A stretch of DNA of 8,993 nt, from assembly GCF_014859565.1 (NCBI RefSeq), contig NZ_JACUUA010000134.1, positions 1 through 8,993 on the forward strand. The letters run 5' to 3'. Positions 1 to 6,743 of this stretch are shown here, piece by piece. Position numbers and translations under genes: made by a program. How positions within the stretch are numbered: position 1 is the first letter of the stretch; each line of letters begins with the position of its first letter. Origin of the DNA: Marinospirillum sp. (GTDB lineage: Bacteria > Pseudomonadota > Gammaproteobacteria > Pseudomonadales > Halomonadaceae). The notes below the pieces were generated by a model. It did not search any database. It was given only the letters and a program-made list of their open reading frames with translations, and had not been told where the DNA came from.

Positions 1-1
1 T

Positions 2-370
2 CAGGAAGCCAACCCCCATGTACCACCCATGTATCTGGAACGCTTCCTGTTTGGTATCACTCGTGAACAGATTGCCAGTTACCTGTTCACCACCTGGGGT
101 CTGCCCAATGAGATGTGTGTAGCGGTTCGTCAGCAGCACAACCCTCATTACACTGGCCCTCATTTTAAATACGCCAACCTGCTGTATCTGGCCAATCAGT
201 ATTTGATTCCTCAGTGGGAGCAGAATCTGGTTCGTATTCCGTCTGCAGTGTATGACCGTTTACAGCTCGACCCGGAAGAAGCTCTGGCTGCCCGTAAGGA
301 GCTGGATGAGTTGCCGAACGAGCAGATGGATGAACTGGCAAAACTGCTGGAAACCAGTACCCGTCGCTGA
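2..370 (+). CDS. HDOD-domain protein, C-terminal part (5' end outside window)
   Basis: The reading frame is open from base 2 to the TGA at 368-370, giving the last 122 residues of a protein that begins upstream. An ATG at 29 is internal, not a credible start: there is no Shine-Dalgarno sequence and the conserved domain already runs across it. The stretch ERFLFGITREQIASYL followed by WGLP, then VRQQH and an alanine/leucine-rich helix (YANLLYLANQYL), matches the end of an HDOD domain, where the family usually shows an E..fG..H..vG..L...WgLP pattern followed by a histidine pair. The usual histidine after FG is replaced here by arginine (TREQ). HDOD proteins are non-catalytic relatives of HD phosphohydrolases and act in bacterial signalling. 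The exact role is unknown, and any N-terminal partner domain cannot be seen. The last 35 or so residues are a charged helix (about LDPEEALAARKELDEL). The gene converges on the hydrolase gene with 13 bases between stops. Confidence 0.8.
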   Translation, partial: QEANPHVPPMYLERFLFGITREQIASYLFTTWGLPNEMCVAVRQQHNPHYTGPHFKYANLLYLANQYLIPQWEQNLVRIPSAVYDRLQLDPEEALAARKELDELPNEQMDELAKLLETSTRR

Positions 371-383
371 TCAGGCATCCGTA

Positions 384-1403
384 TCAGGATAGCGGGGCGT
401 AGTCAGTCTGGAAACTTTCCACAGCCTGCTCCGCCTCCTCAATGGCCTCAAAACGTGCCACATGAAACAGCGCTTCTCCCTGGTTGGCTAGTGGCAGATT
501 GCTCATGCCAATAACAATACCATCACTGGTGGCACGAACCTCCTGCTCCTGCTTGCCGAATGGATCAGCCACCCAGCCCAGAATCTGCCCTTTGACCACG
601 CGTGTTCCCAGCTCCACTCTGGGACGATGGATGCCATCAATCGGTGCTCTTGCCCAACTGGAACCATGGGCAACTTCGGCTCCCGGTCGCTGGCTTGCCT
701 TGCGTTGTGCCGTCAGCATTCCCAGATGCCGCATTACCCGCAGTACTCCACGGACTCCGGCAGCAATGGCCCACTCGTCAAATCTGAGTGCCTCCCCGGC
801 TTCATAAGTAATAACCGGAACCTGACGGCTCTGGGCATAAGCACGCAGACTGCCTTCTCTTAACTCCGCATTCAGAATTACTGGTGCACCAAAAGCTTCC
901 GCCATGGCATCAGTTGCCGGATTTTTGTGCAGTTCAGCACGTATTTGTGGCAGGTTGGTGCGATGGATGGCACCTGTATGCAGGTCGATGATATGAGTGG
1001 CCTGATCCACCAGGCTGGTGCGGAACAAGGCGGCAATTCGTGAACCCAGTGAACCACTTTCACTGCCGGGGAAACAGCGGTTCAGATCCCGACGATCCGG
1101 CAGGTAACGGCTCTGTTGTACAAAACCGAACACATTCACAATCGGTACTGCCAGCAGGGTGCCGCGCAGGTGTTTTAATGCTGATGAGCGCAGCAGGCGG
1201 CGTACAATTTCCACCGCATTAATTTCATCCCCGTGAATGGCACCACAGACCAGCAATACTGGCCCGGACTGGCGACCGTGTAACACTTCCACCGGAATAT
1301 GCAGTGGTGCATGGGTATAGAGTTTTGCAGCGGGGAGGTCGATCTGGACACGATGACCGGCAGCAATCCGGTGACCGGCCAACTCAAAGGGTGGGCGAGC
1401 CAT
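384..1403 (-). CDS. succinylglutamate desuccinylase/aspartoacylase family zinc hydrolase
   Basis: This encodes a 339-residue cytoplasmic protein of the AstE/AspA branch of M14-like zinc carboxypeptidases, which hydrolyse N-acyl amino acids or related amides. Visible motifs, numbered from the ATG: the zinc site GAIHGDE (H57 and E60), the substrate-binding block DRRDLNRCFPG (103-113), the third zinc ligand in IIDLHTG (H142), and the putative catalytic glutamate in TYEAGE (E201). From about residue 265 a beta-rich C-terminal domain follows (VKGQILGWVADPFG, then TSDGIVIG), typical of the family and resembling a biotinyl/lipoyl-like barrel. All key residues are present, so it should be active. The start is ATG at 1403: AGGA at 1413-1410 lies six bases upstream. 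A TTG directly before it (1406) would leave only three bases of spacing. No other arginine-succinyltransferase (ast) gene is nearby, so the substrate is unknown and assigning astE would be unsafe. It is transcribed divergently from the GGDEF-EAL gene. Confidence 0.9.
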   Translation of the reverse strand: MARPPFELAGHRIAAGHRVQIDLPAAKLYTHAPLHIPVEVLHGRQSGPVLLVCGAIHGDEINAVEIVRRLLRSSALKHLRGTLLAVPIVNVFGFVQQSRYLPDRRDLNRCFPGSESGSLGSRIAALFRTSLVDQATHIIDLHTGAIHRTNLPQIRAELHKNPATDAMAEAFGAPVILNAELREGSLRAYAQSRQVPVITYEAGEALRFDEWAIAAGVRGVLRVMRHLGMLTAQRKASQRPGAEVAHGSSWARAPIDGIHRPRVELGTRVVKGQILGWVADPFGKQEQEVRATSDGIVIGMSNLPLANQGEALFHVARFEAIEEAEQAVESFQTDYAPLS

Positions 1404-1409
1404 CAAAAA

Positions 1410-1413
1410 TCCT
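1410..1413 (-). promoter_or_regulatory. Shine-Dalgarno sequence that fixes the hydrolase start
   Basis: On the - strand the bases read AGGA, six bases before ATG (1403-1401) and three before the alternative TTG (1406-1404). The spacing favours the ATG. The element sits directly after the 3' arm of a CAGCAG/CTGCTG stem. Confidence 0.6.
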
Positions 1414-1433
1414 CAGCAGGGGGCTTTCTGCTG
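1414..1433 (-). repeat. inverted repeat (possible mRNA hairpin) abutting the hydrolase ribosome-binding site
   Basis: CAGCAG at 1414-1419 and CTGCTG at 1428-1433 are perfect 6-base complements around an 8-base loop. In the hydrolase leader the stem would end immediately 5' of the AGGA. It could modulate ribosome access or mRNA stability, but a 6-base CAG-type stem can occur by chance and no function is shown. Confidence 0.3.
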
Positions 1434-1499
1434 CTAGTATGCCAGAAGGCAAGTGATTTACCATGTCGACTCATCAAACGCAGCAGGTAGAGATAAAAC

Positions 1500-1802
1500 A
1501 TGTCCGTGATTTCACCGTCTCGTCTGCTTCGGCTGATGGTCGCCGGGATGCTGGGTGGCGTATTGCTGGTCACTCTCGGTATTGCTGGTTACCAGAGTTA
1601 TCAGGCACATCAGCAGTTGCGTGAGCAGCGGCAAGAGACACAGCAGCAGGAACTGGAAGAGTACCGGTTGCGGCTGGAATATGAGGTGGATGCATTACAA
1701 CACTACCTGAATGACCATCTGGGGCAGGCAGAAAACCTGCTGAAACAAATGGCTCAGGAACAGGTTGATGCCGCTTTTGCCGTGGCAACAGGCATTTACT
1801 AG
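1500..1802 (+). CDS. N-terminal fragment of the GGDEF-EAL protein, ending at the amber codon
   Basis: As written, translation from ATG 1500 yields 100 residues. A short basic N-terminus (SPSRLLRL) leads into a hydrophobic helix (about 11-30, rich in Val, Leu and Gly). A long Gln/Glu-rich helix (about 34-90, with QQLREQRQETQQQELEEY) follows, which in the full protein is the periplasmic alpha-helix opening the Cache sensor. The fragment alone would be a membrane-anchored helix with no ligand pocket or enzyme domain, so it is unlikely to have a signalling function of its own. Confidence 0.5.
   Translation: MSVISPSRLLRLMVAGMLGGVLLVTLGIAGYQSYQAHQQLREQRQETQQQELEEYRLRLEYEVDALQHYLNDHLGQAENLLKQMAQEQVDAAFAVATGIY
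1800..1802 (+). other. in-frame amber (TAG) codon inside the Cache sensor domain
   Basis: The codons read GGC ATT TAC TAG GCT GCA CAT. None of the six genes whose stop lies in this window ends in TAG (four TGA, two TAA). The following 21 codons up to the next ATG contain no ATG, GTG or TTG in frame. The preceding and following residues fit the alpha-helical part of the sensor, so the interruption lies within a conserved domain, not at a domain boundary. Confidence 0.9.
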
Positions 1803-1865
1803 GCTGCACATAATCAGCTCTCAGATCAGCAGATCCAGGAATTAATCATTGCCAGCCTCCGCGAC

Positions 1866-3977
1866 ATGCGCTTTTTTCAGGGGCGTGGTTATATCTTTAT
1901 TGATGGTATGGATGGTGAGTGTGTTTTGCTGCCTATTGCACCCCATCTGGAAGGAACATCCCTGTGGGACAATCAGGATGATCATGGTTATTACATCATG
2001 CGTGGGCTGGTTGAATCAGTCAGCAATCCTGAAAAACGCGGATTCTCACGTTATCGCTGGTATCGTCCCGATCGCCCTGATCAGATGGCTGAAAAAATTG
2101 CCTATGCAAGGCAGTTTGAGCCGTTTGACTGGTTAATTGGCAGCGGTGATTATATTTATCAGATGGAAATGGATCTGCTGGAAGTTGCATTGCGTCGTAT
2201 TGAAAACCTGCATTTACCAGCGGAAGGGTATATTGCGGTACTGGATGAGCAAGGGCGTCTGTTAACCAGCAATGCATCGCCTTCAGATCTGGGCAAGTTG
2301 CCACAAGAAATTGATGATTTACATCAGCAGGAGCTGGTGTTGCAGTTTCTGGATATGGCTCAGCAGGGTGGTGGTTTTATAGAATATTTCTGGAATCGAC
2401 CCGGTTATGACGGACAGTACCGCAAGTTGTCCAGAGTGGCCTGGGTGCCTCAGACCCGTTGGGTCATTATTGCTGGTGGTTATCCGGATCTGCTGGTGGA
2501 ACAACCCTCAGAAGAATGGCGCTGGCTGCAGGGTTTTCTGCAGGAATTCCCTCGTTTAATGACCCCTCTGCTGGTGATTGGCCTGGTTACACTGCTGGCT
2601 GTGCTGGTTTATGCCCGCTGGTTGGGGCGGTTGCTGGCACACTACCAGGACAATATCAGTGAACAGCAAACCCGGCTGCAGCAACTGGCCGAGCGAGACA
2701 CCCTGACCGGTCTGCCCAATCGCTGGTTATTGGGGCAGCGCCTGTTAAAAGCCATGGATCGGGCGGCAGCACAGCAGGGGCAGTTGGCACTGTTGGTGCT
2801 GGATGTTGATCGTTTCAAGAATATCAACGACTCTCTTGGGCATTCGCTGGGTGATAAAATCCTGCAAATATTGGCACAGCGACTGGAGAAGGTGCTGCCG
2901 CCCGAGTTAACACTGGCACGGATGGGTGGTGATGAGTTTGTGCTGTTGAGTGAACAGGCCGGGCAGCTCAGTCAGTTGGCAGAACTGGTACAACAACTGC
3001 TGGATGCCATCAACCAGCCAATTCAGGTTGAATATCACCAGCTGGTGATGACTGCCAGTGTGGGTATTGCACTCTATCCGGATCACGGCATTAATCAGGA
3101 AGTGCTGTTTCGTCACGCCGATACCGCCATGTACCAAGCCAAAAGCCGAGGCAGAAACCGCTTCTGTTTTTACAGTCGGGAAATGGGTGAGCAGGTGGTC
3201 GGGCGGCTGCAACTGGAAAATGATTTACGCCTTGCAATTCAGAAAGAACAACAGCTCTATCTGGTGTACCAACCCCAGTGGGATATCCTCAGCGACAAGA
3301 TGGTCGGTTGTGAAGTACTGGTGCGCTGGAAACATCCACTCAAGGGTTTGATCCCACCGGATGAATTTATCCCTCTGGCAGAAGAAACCGGGCTGATATT
3401 ACCTCTGGGTCAGTGGATACTACGAACCGCACTGGCACAGGCACGCCTGTGGCGAGACCAGCAATTGCCAGATTTTACACTGGCAATCAACCTGTCCACC
3501 GCACAGTTGAATGTTGACCTGCCACGCCAGATAGCTACCCTGCTGCGCACTTATGAACTGCCCGCCAGCATGCTGGAACTGGAAGTGACAGAAACCCTGC
3601 TGATGACCGCACAGGAAGAAGCTACAGCTCTGCTGGGTGAGCTGAAAAAAACGGGTGTGCGCATTGCGCTGGATGACTTTGGTACGGGATATTCCAGTCT
3701 TGCTTACCTCAGTCGCCTGCCGCTGGATGTATTAAAAATCGACAAGTCTTTTGTTGATGGTCTACCGGATCGAAAAGATGACGTGGTGATTGCCCGACTG
3801 ATTATTCGTATGGCGGCACAGCTGGGAATGATCACTCTGGCAGAAGGTGTGGAAAATGAACAGCAGCTCACTTTCCTGAAAGAGGCTGGCTGTCACCTGA
3901 TGCAGGGTTATTTGAAAGCCAGACCGCTGTTACCGGATGAAGTGGCGGAATTAATACGCTCCAGAAAGGACTCATAA
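1866..3977 (+). CDS. C-terminal part of the GGDEF-EAL protein (diguanylate cyclase/phosphodiesterase)
   Basis: This is the open stretch after the amber codon, 703 residues from the first in-frame ATG. No Shine-Dalgarno sequence precedes that ATG, so independent translation is doubtful. Residues here count from it. The GGDEF domain (about 273-440) has DTLTGLPNR at 278-286, the metal aspartate in VLDVDRFKNIND (D313) and an intact GGDEF at 354-358. The inhibitory RxxD site normally just upstream is absent (PPEL there). The EAL domain (about 447-700) reads EVL instead of EAL (E483) but keeps N542 (INLS), E573 (ELEVTE), D603/D604 (DDFGTGYSSL), K624 (LKIDKSF), E660 (LAEGVE) and Q680 (QGY). Both c-di-GMP synthesis and hydrolysis are therefore chemically possible. 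A hydrophobic helix lies at about 231-252. Translated alone, the protein would lack the first membrane helix and part of the first Cache unit, so its topology would be wrong. Confidence 0.75.
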   Translation: MRFFQGRGYIFIDGMDGECVLLPIAPHLEGTSLWDNQDDHGYYIMRGLVESVSNPEKRGFSRYRWYRPDRPDQMAEKIAYARQFEPFDWLIGSGDYIYQMEMDLLEVALRRIENLHLPAEGYIAVLDEQGRLLTSNASPSDLGKLPQEIDDLHQQELVLQFLDMAQQGGGFIEYFWNRPGYDGQYRKLSRVAWVPQTRWVIIAGGYPDLLVEQPSEEWRWLQGFLQEFPRLMTPLLVIGLVTLLAVLVYARWLGRLLAHYQDNISEQQTRLQQLAERDTLTGLPNRWLLGQRLLKAMDRAAAQQGQLALLVLDVDRFKNINDSLGHSLGDKILQILAQRLEKVLPPELTLARMGGDEFVLLSEQAGQLSQLAELVQQLLDAINQPIQVEYHQLVMTASVGIALYPDHGINQEVLFRHADTAMYQAKSRGRNRFCFYSREMGEQVVGRLQLENDLRLAIQKEQQLYLVYQPQWDILSDKMVGCEVLVRWKHPLKGLIPPDEFIPLAEETGLILPLGQWILRTALAQARLWRDQQLPDFTLAINLSTAQLNVDLPRQIATLLRTYELPASMLELEVTETLLMTAQEEATALLGELKKTGVRIALDDFGTGYSSLAYLSRLPLDVLKIDKSFVDGLPDRKDDVVIARLIIRMAAQLGMITLAEGVENEQQLTFLKEAGCHLMQGYLKARPLLPDEVAELIRSRKDS

Positions 3978-4002
3978 GTGTCGCCACAAACCAACGCTTG
4001 GG

Positions 4003-4022
4003 TGATAAATTATTCTTTATCA
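4003..4022. repeat. AT-rich inverted repeat upstream of the DUF481 gene
   Basis: TGATAAA at 4003-4009 and TTTATCA at 4016-4022 are perfect 7-base complements around a 6-base loop, in the 60-81-base gap between the GGDEF-EAL stop and the DUF481 gene. It has no following T-tract and a weak A/T stem, so it is not a convincing terminator. It could be an operator-like dyad. No clear -35/-10 pair was found with it. Confidence 0.3.
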
Positions 4023-4061
4023 GACTAATACTTTGAATTGAAAAAAGGTATCTGGTTTCTG

Positions 4062-4805
4062 ATGATGTTGCTTAAAACCCTCCGTATTTCACCCTTGTTG
4101 ATTGGCCTTCACAGTTTGTTTGTTTTACCTGCGCTGGCCGATAATCCTATAGACTGGCGGGCAGAAGCCCAGCTGGGTTTTGTGGATAGCCGAGCACAGC
4201 AGCAGGATCGCACCATCAATGGTCGTTTGCGTCTGCAGTCAGAAAGTGAGTTCTGGCGCAACGATAGCCGCGCACAGCTGCTTCATACCCGAACTGATAA
4301 CAAAACCACCAAAGAAAACTATATTCTCAGCCATCAGGTGGATTACCAATGGACTGAACAGGTGTATTCACTGGCATCCGGGGGTTATGAATATAAACGT
4401 TTTGCCACGTTTATCCGGCAATATGATCTGCTGGCAGGTATGGGTTACCGGATGTATTACACGGATCGCACTGAGTGGGATCTGGAAGCGGGTCTGGGTG
4501 TGAAGTTCACTGAACGTTATGCCGCTCCTTACGAAAAAGAGCGCAGCCTGCTGAGACGAGCCGCCAGCAAGTGGTCACAGGATCTGACGGAAAACATCAG
4601 GCTGCAGCAGGAAATCATTTATGATGATACAGAAGATGCAAGTGAGTGGAGATTGCTGCACAGCCTGGCAGTCCGTGCCAACCAGTATTTTTCTCTAAGT
4701 TTCAGCCATGAGTGGAAACGGCTGGATGACTCACTCACGAATGATCAGCAGATCGACACAATAACCTCATTAAACCTGGTGTTTGACTGGAATGGAAAAC
4801 GATGA
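4062..4805 (+). CDS. DUF481 family outer-membrane beta-barrel protein
   Basis: This is a 247-residue secreted protein. Residues 1-26 form a good Sec signal peptide (basic MMLLKTLR, hydrophobic core LLIGLHSLFV, cleavage after PALA before DNPIDW). The mature part alternates polar and hydrophobic residues with many Tyr/Trp/Arg, as in outer-membrane strands: AEAQLGFVDSRAQ near the start, W/N-rich turns, YILSHQVDYQWTEQVYSLASGGYEYKR cut into strands, GMGYRMYYTD, LEAGLGVKF, and a last strand SLNLVFDW near the C-terminus. Order and length fit DUF481 (YdiY-like) proteins, whose function is unknown. The start is uncertain. ATG 4062 has AAAAAAGG about 13 bases upstream, which is long. An in-frame TTG at 4038 would add eight residues but has no Shine-Dalgarno sequence. 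The stop overlaps the next gene by 14 bases, suggesting translational coupling with the DUF389 protein. Confidence 0.8.
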   Translation: MMLLKTLRISPLLIGLHSLFVLPALADNPIDWRAEAQLGFVDSRAQQQDRTINGRLRLQSESEFWRNDSRAQLLHTRTDNKTTKENYILSHQVDYQWTEQVYSLASGGYEYKRFATFIRQYDLLAGMGYRMYYTDRTEWDLEAGLGVKFTERYAAPYEKERSLLRRAASKWSQDLTENIRLQQEIIYDDTEDASEWRLLHSLAVRANQYFSLSFSHEWKRLDDSLTNDQQIDTITSLNLVFDWNGKR

Positions 4806-6666
4806 ATGGGTGGTTTTGTATGCTGCCGATCAGGAAGCAGAATTACAGCAGGTTGTTTTACCGCTGTTAACGGACAGGACTGTTCTCCCGGTTGTCTGGG
4901 ATACAGAGCAACCACCTGAGTTGTCTGCAGGAAGCAAACTGTTGGTATGGCTGGGTGATGGTGCGCTGAGTGAACTGATTCCTCTGGCTGCAACTCAGGG
5001 CTGGAAATTGGCACTCTTGCCACATCCGGAGATGAGTCAGGCGCAGCGAGGCTTAAACCTGCCCACCAGAATGACTGAGGCATTACAACAAATGGATCTG
5101 GAGGGTGAAGGCACTCCGGTTGATTTGTTGTTTTGTAATAACCGACCGGTTTTTAATGCCGTCAGTGTGGGTGACCCTTTTGGTTTGTTGTCCTTTCGCC
5201 AGGGTGAGACTTTTCAAGGGCGTTGGCAGCGTTTTATTCGTCTGGTGATGAGTCTGGGTGAGGTTCGGCTGCGTGCTTTTACCCTGACCACCGAAAAAGG
5301 TAAAACCCTGGAGACTGCCGCGCTGGGTATGGTGGCGGTGGCACGAGGTGATGCCAGTCCTTTTACCCGCAGAGTGGTGGAAGAAGAGGACGACCATAAG
5401 CTGAACCTGCTGATCCTGTCACCCCGCAGTGTGATGGAAGCCTTGCGTTATCTGTTTGTCTCCATGCTGCCATTTTTCACCGCCCACTCCAGACTGCCAG
5501 ATTTTCTGGGCAGGATTAAAAGTCGTACAGTCACCATTAATGCCCCCCAGCCGGTGACCTGTATTGTGGACGGTCATCGCTTCAAGAGTGACTGCATTGA
5601 GTTGCGGGAAGAAAAAGCCCAGCTGATCCTGCTGAATACCGGGATGTCAGTGGCAGTGTCCGAAAACACCTCTCCCAAGGAGGTGTTTCGTGTACAGGGT
5701 TTGCCGAGCGGTGAAGCCCGACGAGAGTTGCTGGCTTATCCTTTACCCTGGATACATCACGCGGCCACGGAAGAGTTCAAGGATCTGTTCCTGATCCTCA
5801 AGGATAATGCACGAGCATCCGAGTCCTATCTGACACTGATGGTGTTATCCACATTGCTGGCAATTACCGGACTCTTTTCCAATTCGGCACCGGTCATTAT
5901 TGGTGCAATGATTCTGGCACCCTTAATGGCACCCATCATTTCTTTATCCATGGGGGTGCTGCGACAGCATGAACAGCTGGTTATGGAGAGTGGACGCTCC
6001 CTGTTGCTGGGAGTGGGACTGGCTTTACTCTGTGCCACGGTGATGACCTGGATGACTCCACTGCAAACCATCAATGACCAGATTGCTGCACGGCTTAGCC
6101 CAACATTGCTGGATTTGGGGGTGGCTATTATCTCAGGCATTGCCGGTGCTTATGCTCATGCCCGGGCAGAAGTGGCAAAAAGCCTGGCTGGTGTTGCCAT
6201 TGCTGTCGCCTTGGTGCCACCACTGGCGGTTGCCGGGATTGGTATCGGCTGGTTTGACTGGGCGGTATTCTGGGGTGCCTTCCTGCTGTTTTTGACCAAC
6301 CTGGCCGGTATTGTACTGGCAGCCTCGCTGACCTTTCTGGTGCTGGGTTTCAGCCCATTTAAACTGGCACGTATAGGGTTGGGCGCTTCTCTGGTTGTTG
6401 TGGTGCTGATCAGTATTCCGCTGATGTTGAGCTTTTCGCGTATGGTGGATGAAAACCGGATTATCCGACAGCTGGAAGGACAGGAAGTGCTGGGTGTCAG
6501 GCTGCAAGAGGTTCGAGTCCGACCCGGCACACCTGCCTATATCTCGGTGAAACTGCTGACTGATCAGCCCGTTACTCTGGTGCAGGTGGATGCCATCAAG
6601 CAGGAGCTGGAGCGGCAGTTGGGGCACCCGGTACTGCTGGAGGCCAATGTGGCCTTGCTGAGATAA
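4792..6666 (+). CDS. DUF389 membrane protein with a degenerate diacylglycerol-kinase-like N-terminal domain
   Basis: This encodes a 624-residue inner-membrane protein. The C-terminal half is a DUF389 domain (about 325-550) with six or seven hydrophobic helices and the hallmark GAMILAPLMAPI at 371-382, plus SLAGVAIAVALVPPLAVAG at about 464-482. A soluble tail of about 75 residues follows. The first 290 residues follow the plan of a diacylglycerol/lipid kinase: LGDGALSEL (54-62) stands where GGDGTLNE is expected, LLPHPEMSQAQRGLNLP where the PxGTgNDfAR loop lies, then FNAVSVGDPFG (about 121-131), and a C-terminal beta part ending in VTCIVDGH where kinases have DGE. The nucleotide and catalytic motifs are altered, so I infer a non-catalytic or divergent fold. 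DUF389 function is unknown. ATG 4792 is chosen because the frame is open there. It overlaps the DUF481 gene and lacks a strong Shine-Dalgarno sequence, consistent with coupling. A TTG at 4783 is an alternative. Confidence 0.8.
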   Translation: MENDEWVVLYAADQEAELQQVVLPLLTDRTVLPVVWDTEQPPELSAGSKLLVWLGDGALSELIPLAATQGWKLALLPHPEMSQAQRGLNLPTRMTEALQQMDLEGEGTPVDLLFCNNRPVFNAVSVGDPFGLLSFRQGETFQGRWQRFIRLVMSLGEVRLRAFTLTTEKGKTLETAALGMVAVARGDASPFTRRVVEEEDDHKLNLLILSPRSVMEALRYLFVSMLPFFTAHSRLPDFLGRIKSRTVTINAPQPVTCIVDGHRFKSDCIELREEKAQLILLNTGMSVAVSENTSPKEVFRVQGLPSGEARRELLAYPLPWIHHAATEEFKDLFLILKDNARASESYLTLMVLSTLLAITGLFSNSAPVIIGAMILAPLMAPIISLSMGVLRQHEQLVMESGRSLLLGVGLALLCATVMTWMTPLQTINDQIAARLSPTLLDLGVAIISGIAGAYAHARAEVAKSLAGVAIAVALVPPLAVAGIGIGWFDWAVFWGAFLLFLTNLAGIVLAASLTFLVLGFSPFKLARIGLGASLVVVVLISIPLMLSFSRMVDENRIIRQLEGQEVLGVRLQEVRVRPGTPAYISVKLLTDQPVTLVQVDAIKQELERQLGHPVLLEANVALLR

Positions 6667-6713
6667 AAAAGCCAGTTCTTTGTTTTCGGTGACTGTACAG
6701 GCAGAAAAGTTAC

Positions 6714-6743
6714 TTGCCTTGTAAGGGGTGAAGGGCTTATATG
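6714..6743 (+). promoter_or_regulatory. possible sigma-70-type promoter for the chemoreceptor gene
   Basis: TTGCCT (6714-6719) and TATATG (6738-6743) are separated by 18 bases. Each matches its consensus hexamer at only four positions. The 122-base gap before the chemoreceptor gene is the natural place for a promoter. No flagellar sigma-28 pattern was seen. The call competes with the short open frame at 6741, which needs transcription to start further upstream. Confidence 0.25.

Larger units (their letters stand above)
1500..3977 (+). pseudogene. double-Cache GGDEF-EAL protein gene interrupted by an in-frame amber codon
   Basis: One reading frame runs from ATG 1500 to TAA 3975-3977 (825 codon positions before the stop), broken only by TAG at 1800-1802, codon 101. 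Reading through it gives a standard architecture: transmembrane helix at about 11-30; periplasmic sensor of two Cache-like units (first at about 45-225 with GRGYIFIDGMDG and FDWLIGSGDY, second at about 240-335 with GYIAVLDEQGRLLTS and WVIIAGGYPD); second transmembrane helix at about 353-374; GGDEF domain; EAL domain. The stop falls inside the first Cache unit, between ATGIY and AAHNQLS, and sequence on both sides fits one continuous domain. A single C-to-T change from CAG (Gln) would explain it. A weak AGGTAGAG lies upstream of the ATG. If the TAG is real and not read through, the sensor and both catalytic domains are not made as one protein. A sequencing error, suppression, or recent inactivation are all possible. 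Confidence 0.85.

Noticed and set aside
29..370. A complete 113-residue protein starting at ATG 29
   Set aside because: The frame is open to the left edge, the HDOD pattern crosses this ATG, and no ribosome-binding site precedes it; it is a partial gene.
367..387. CTGAT/ATCAG inverted repeat spanning both convergent stop codons, as a bidirectional terminator
   Set aside because: The stem has only five base pairs, the loop is 11 bases, and there is no T-tract on either side; the overlapping CTGATCAG palindrome is just as likely chance.
1432..1440. TGCTAGTAT as an extended -10 promoter for the GGDEF-EAL gene
   Set aside because: The -10 hexamer matches at only four positions and no -35-like sequence lies at the right distance; not strong enough to annotate.
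6133..6627. A 164-codon open frame on the - strand opposite the DUF389 gene
   Set aside because: It lies wholly inside a strongly conserved + strand gene, has low-complexity Gln/His/Asn-rich composition typical of an antisense shadow, and resembles no family I know.
6693..6700. CTGTACAG palindrome as a LexA/SOS box
   Set aside because: A LexA box needs about eight bases between CTGT and ACAG; here they are adjacent.
6667..6710. Rho-independent terminator after the DUF389 gene
   Set aside because: Only short, imperfect complementary segments (CCAGT/ACTG) with a long loop and no following T-run.
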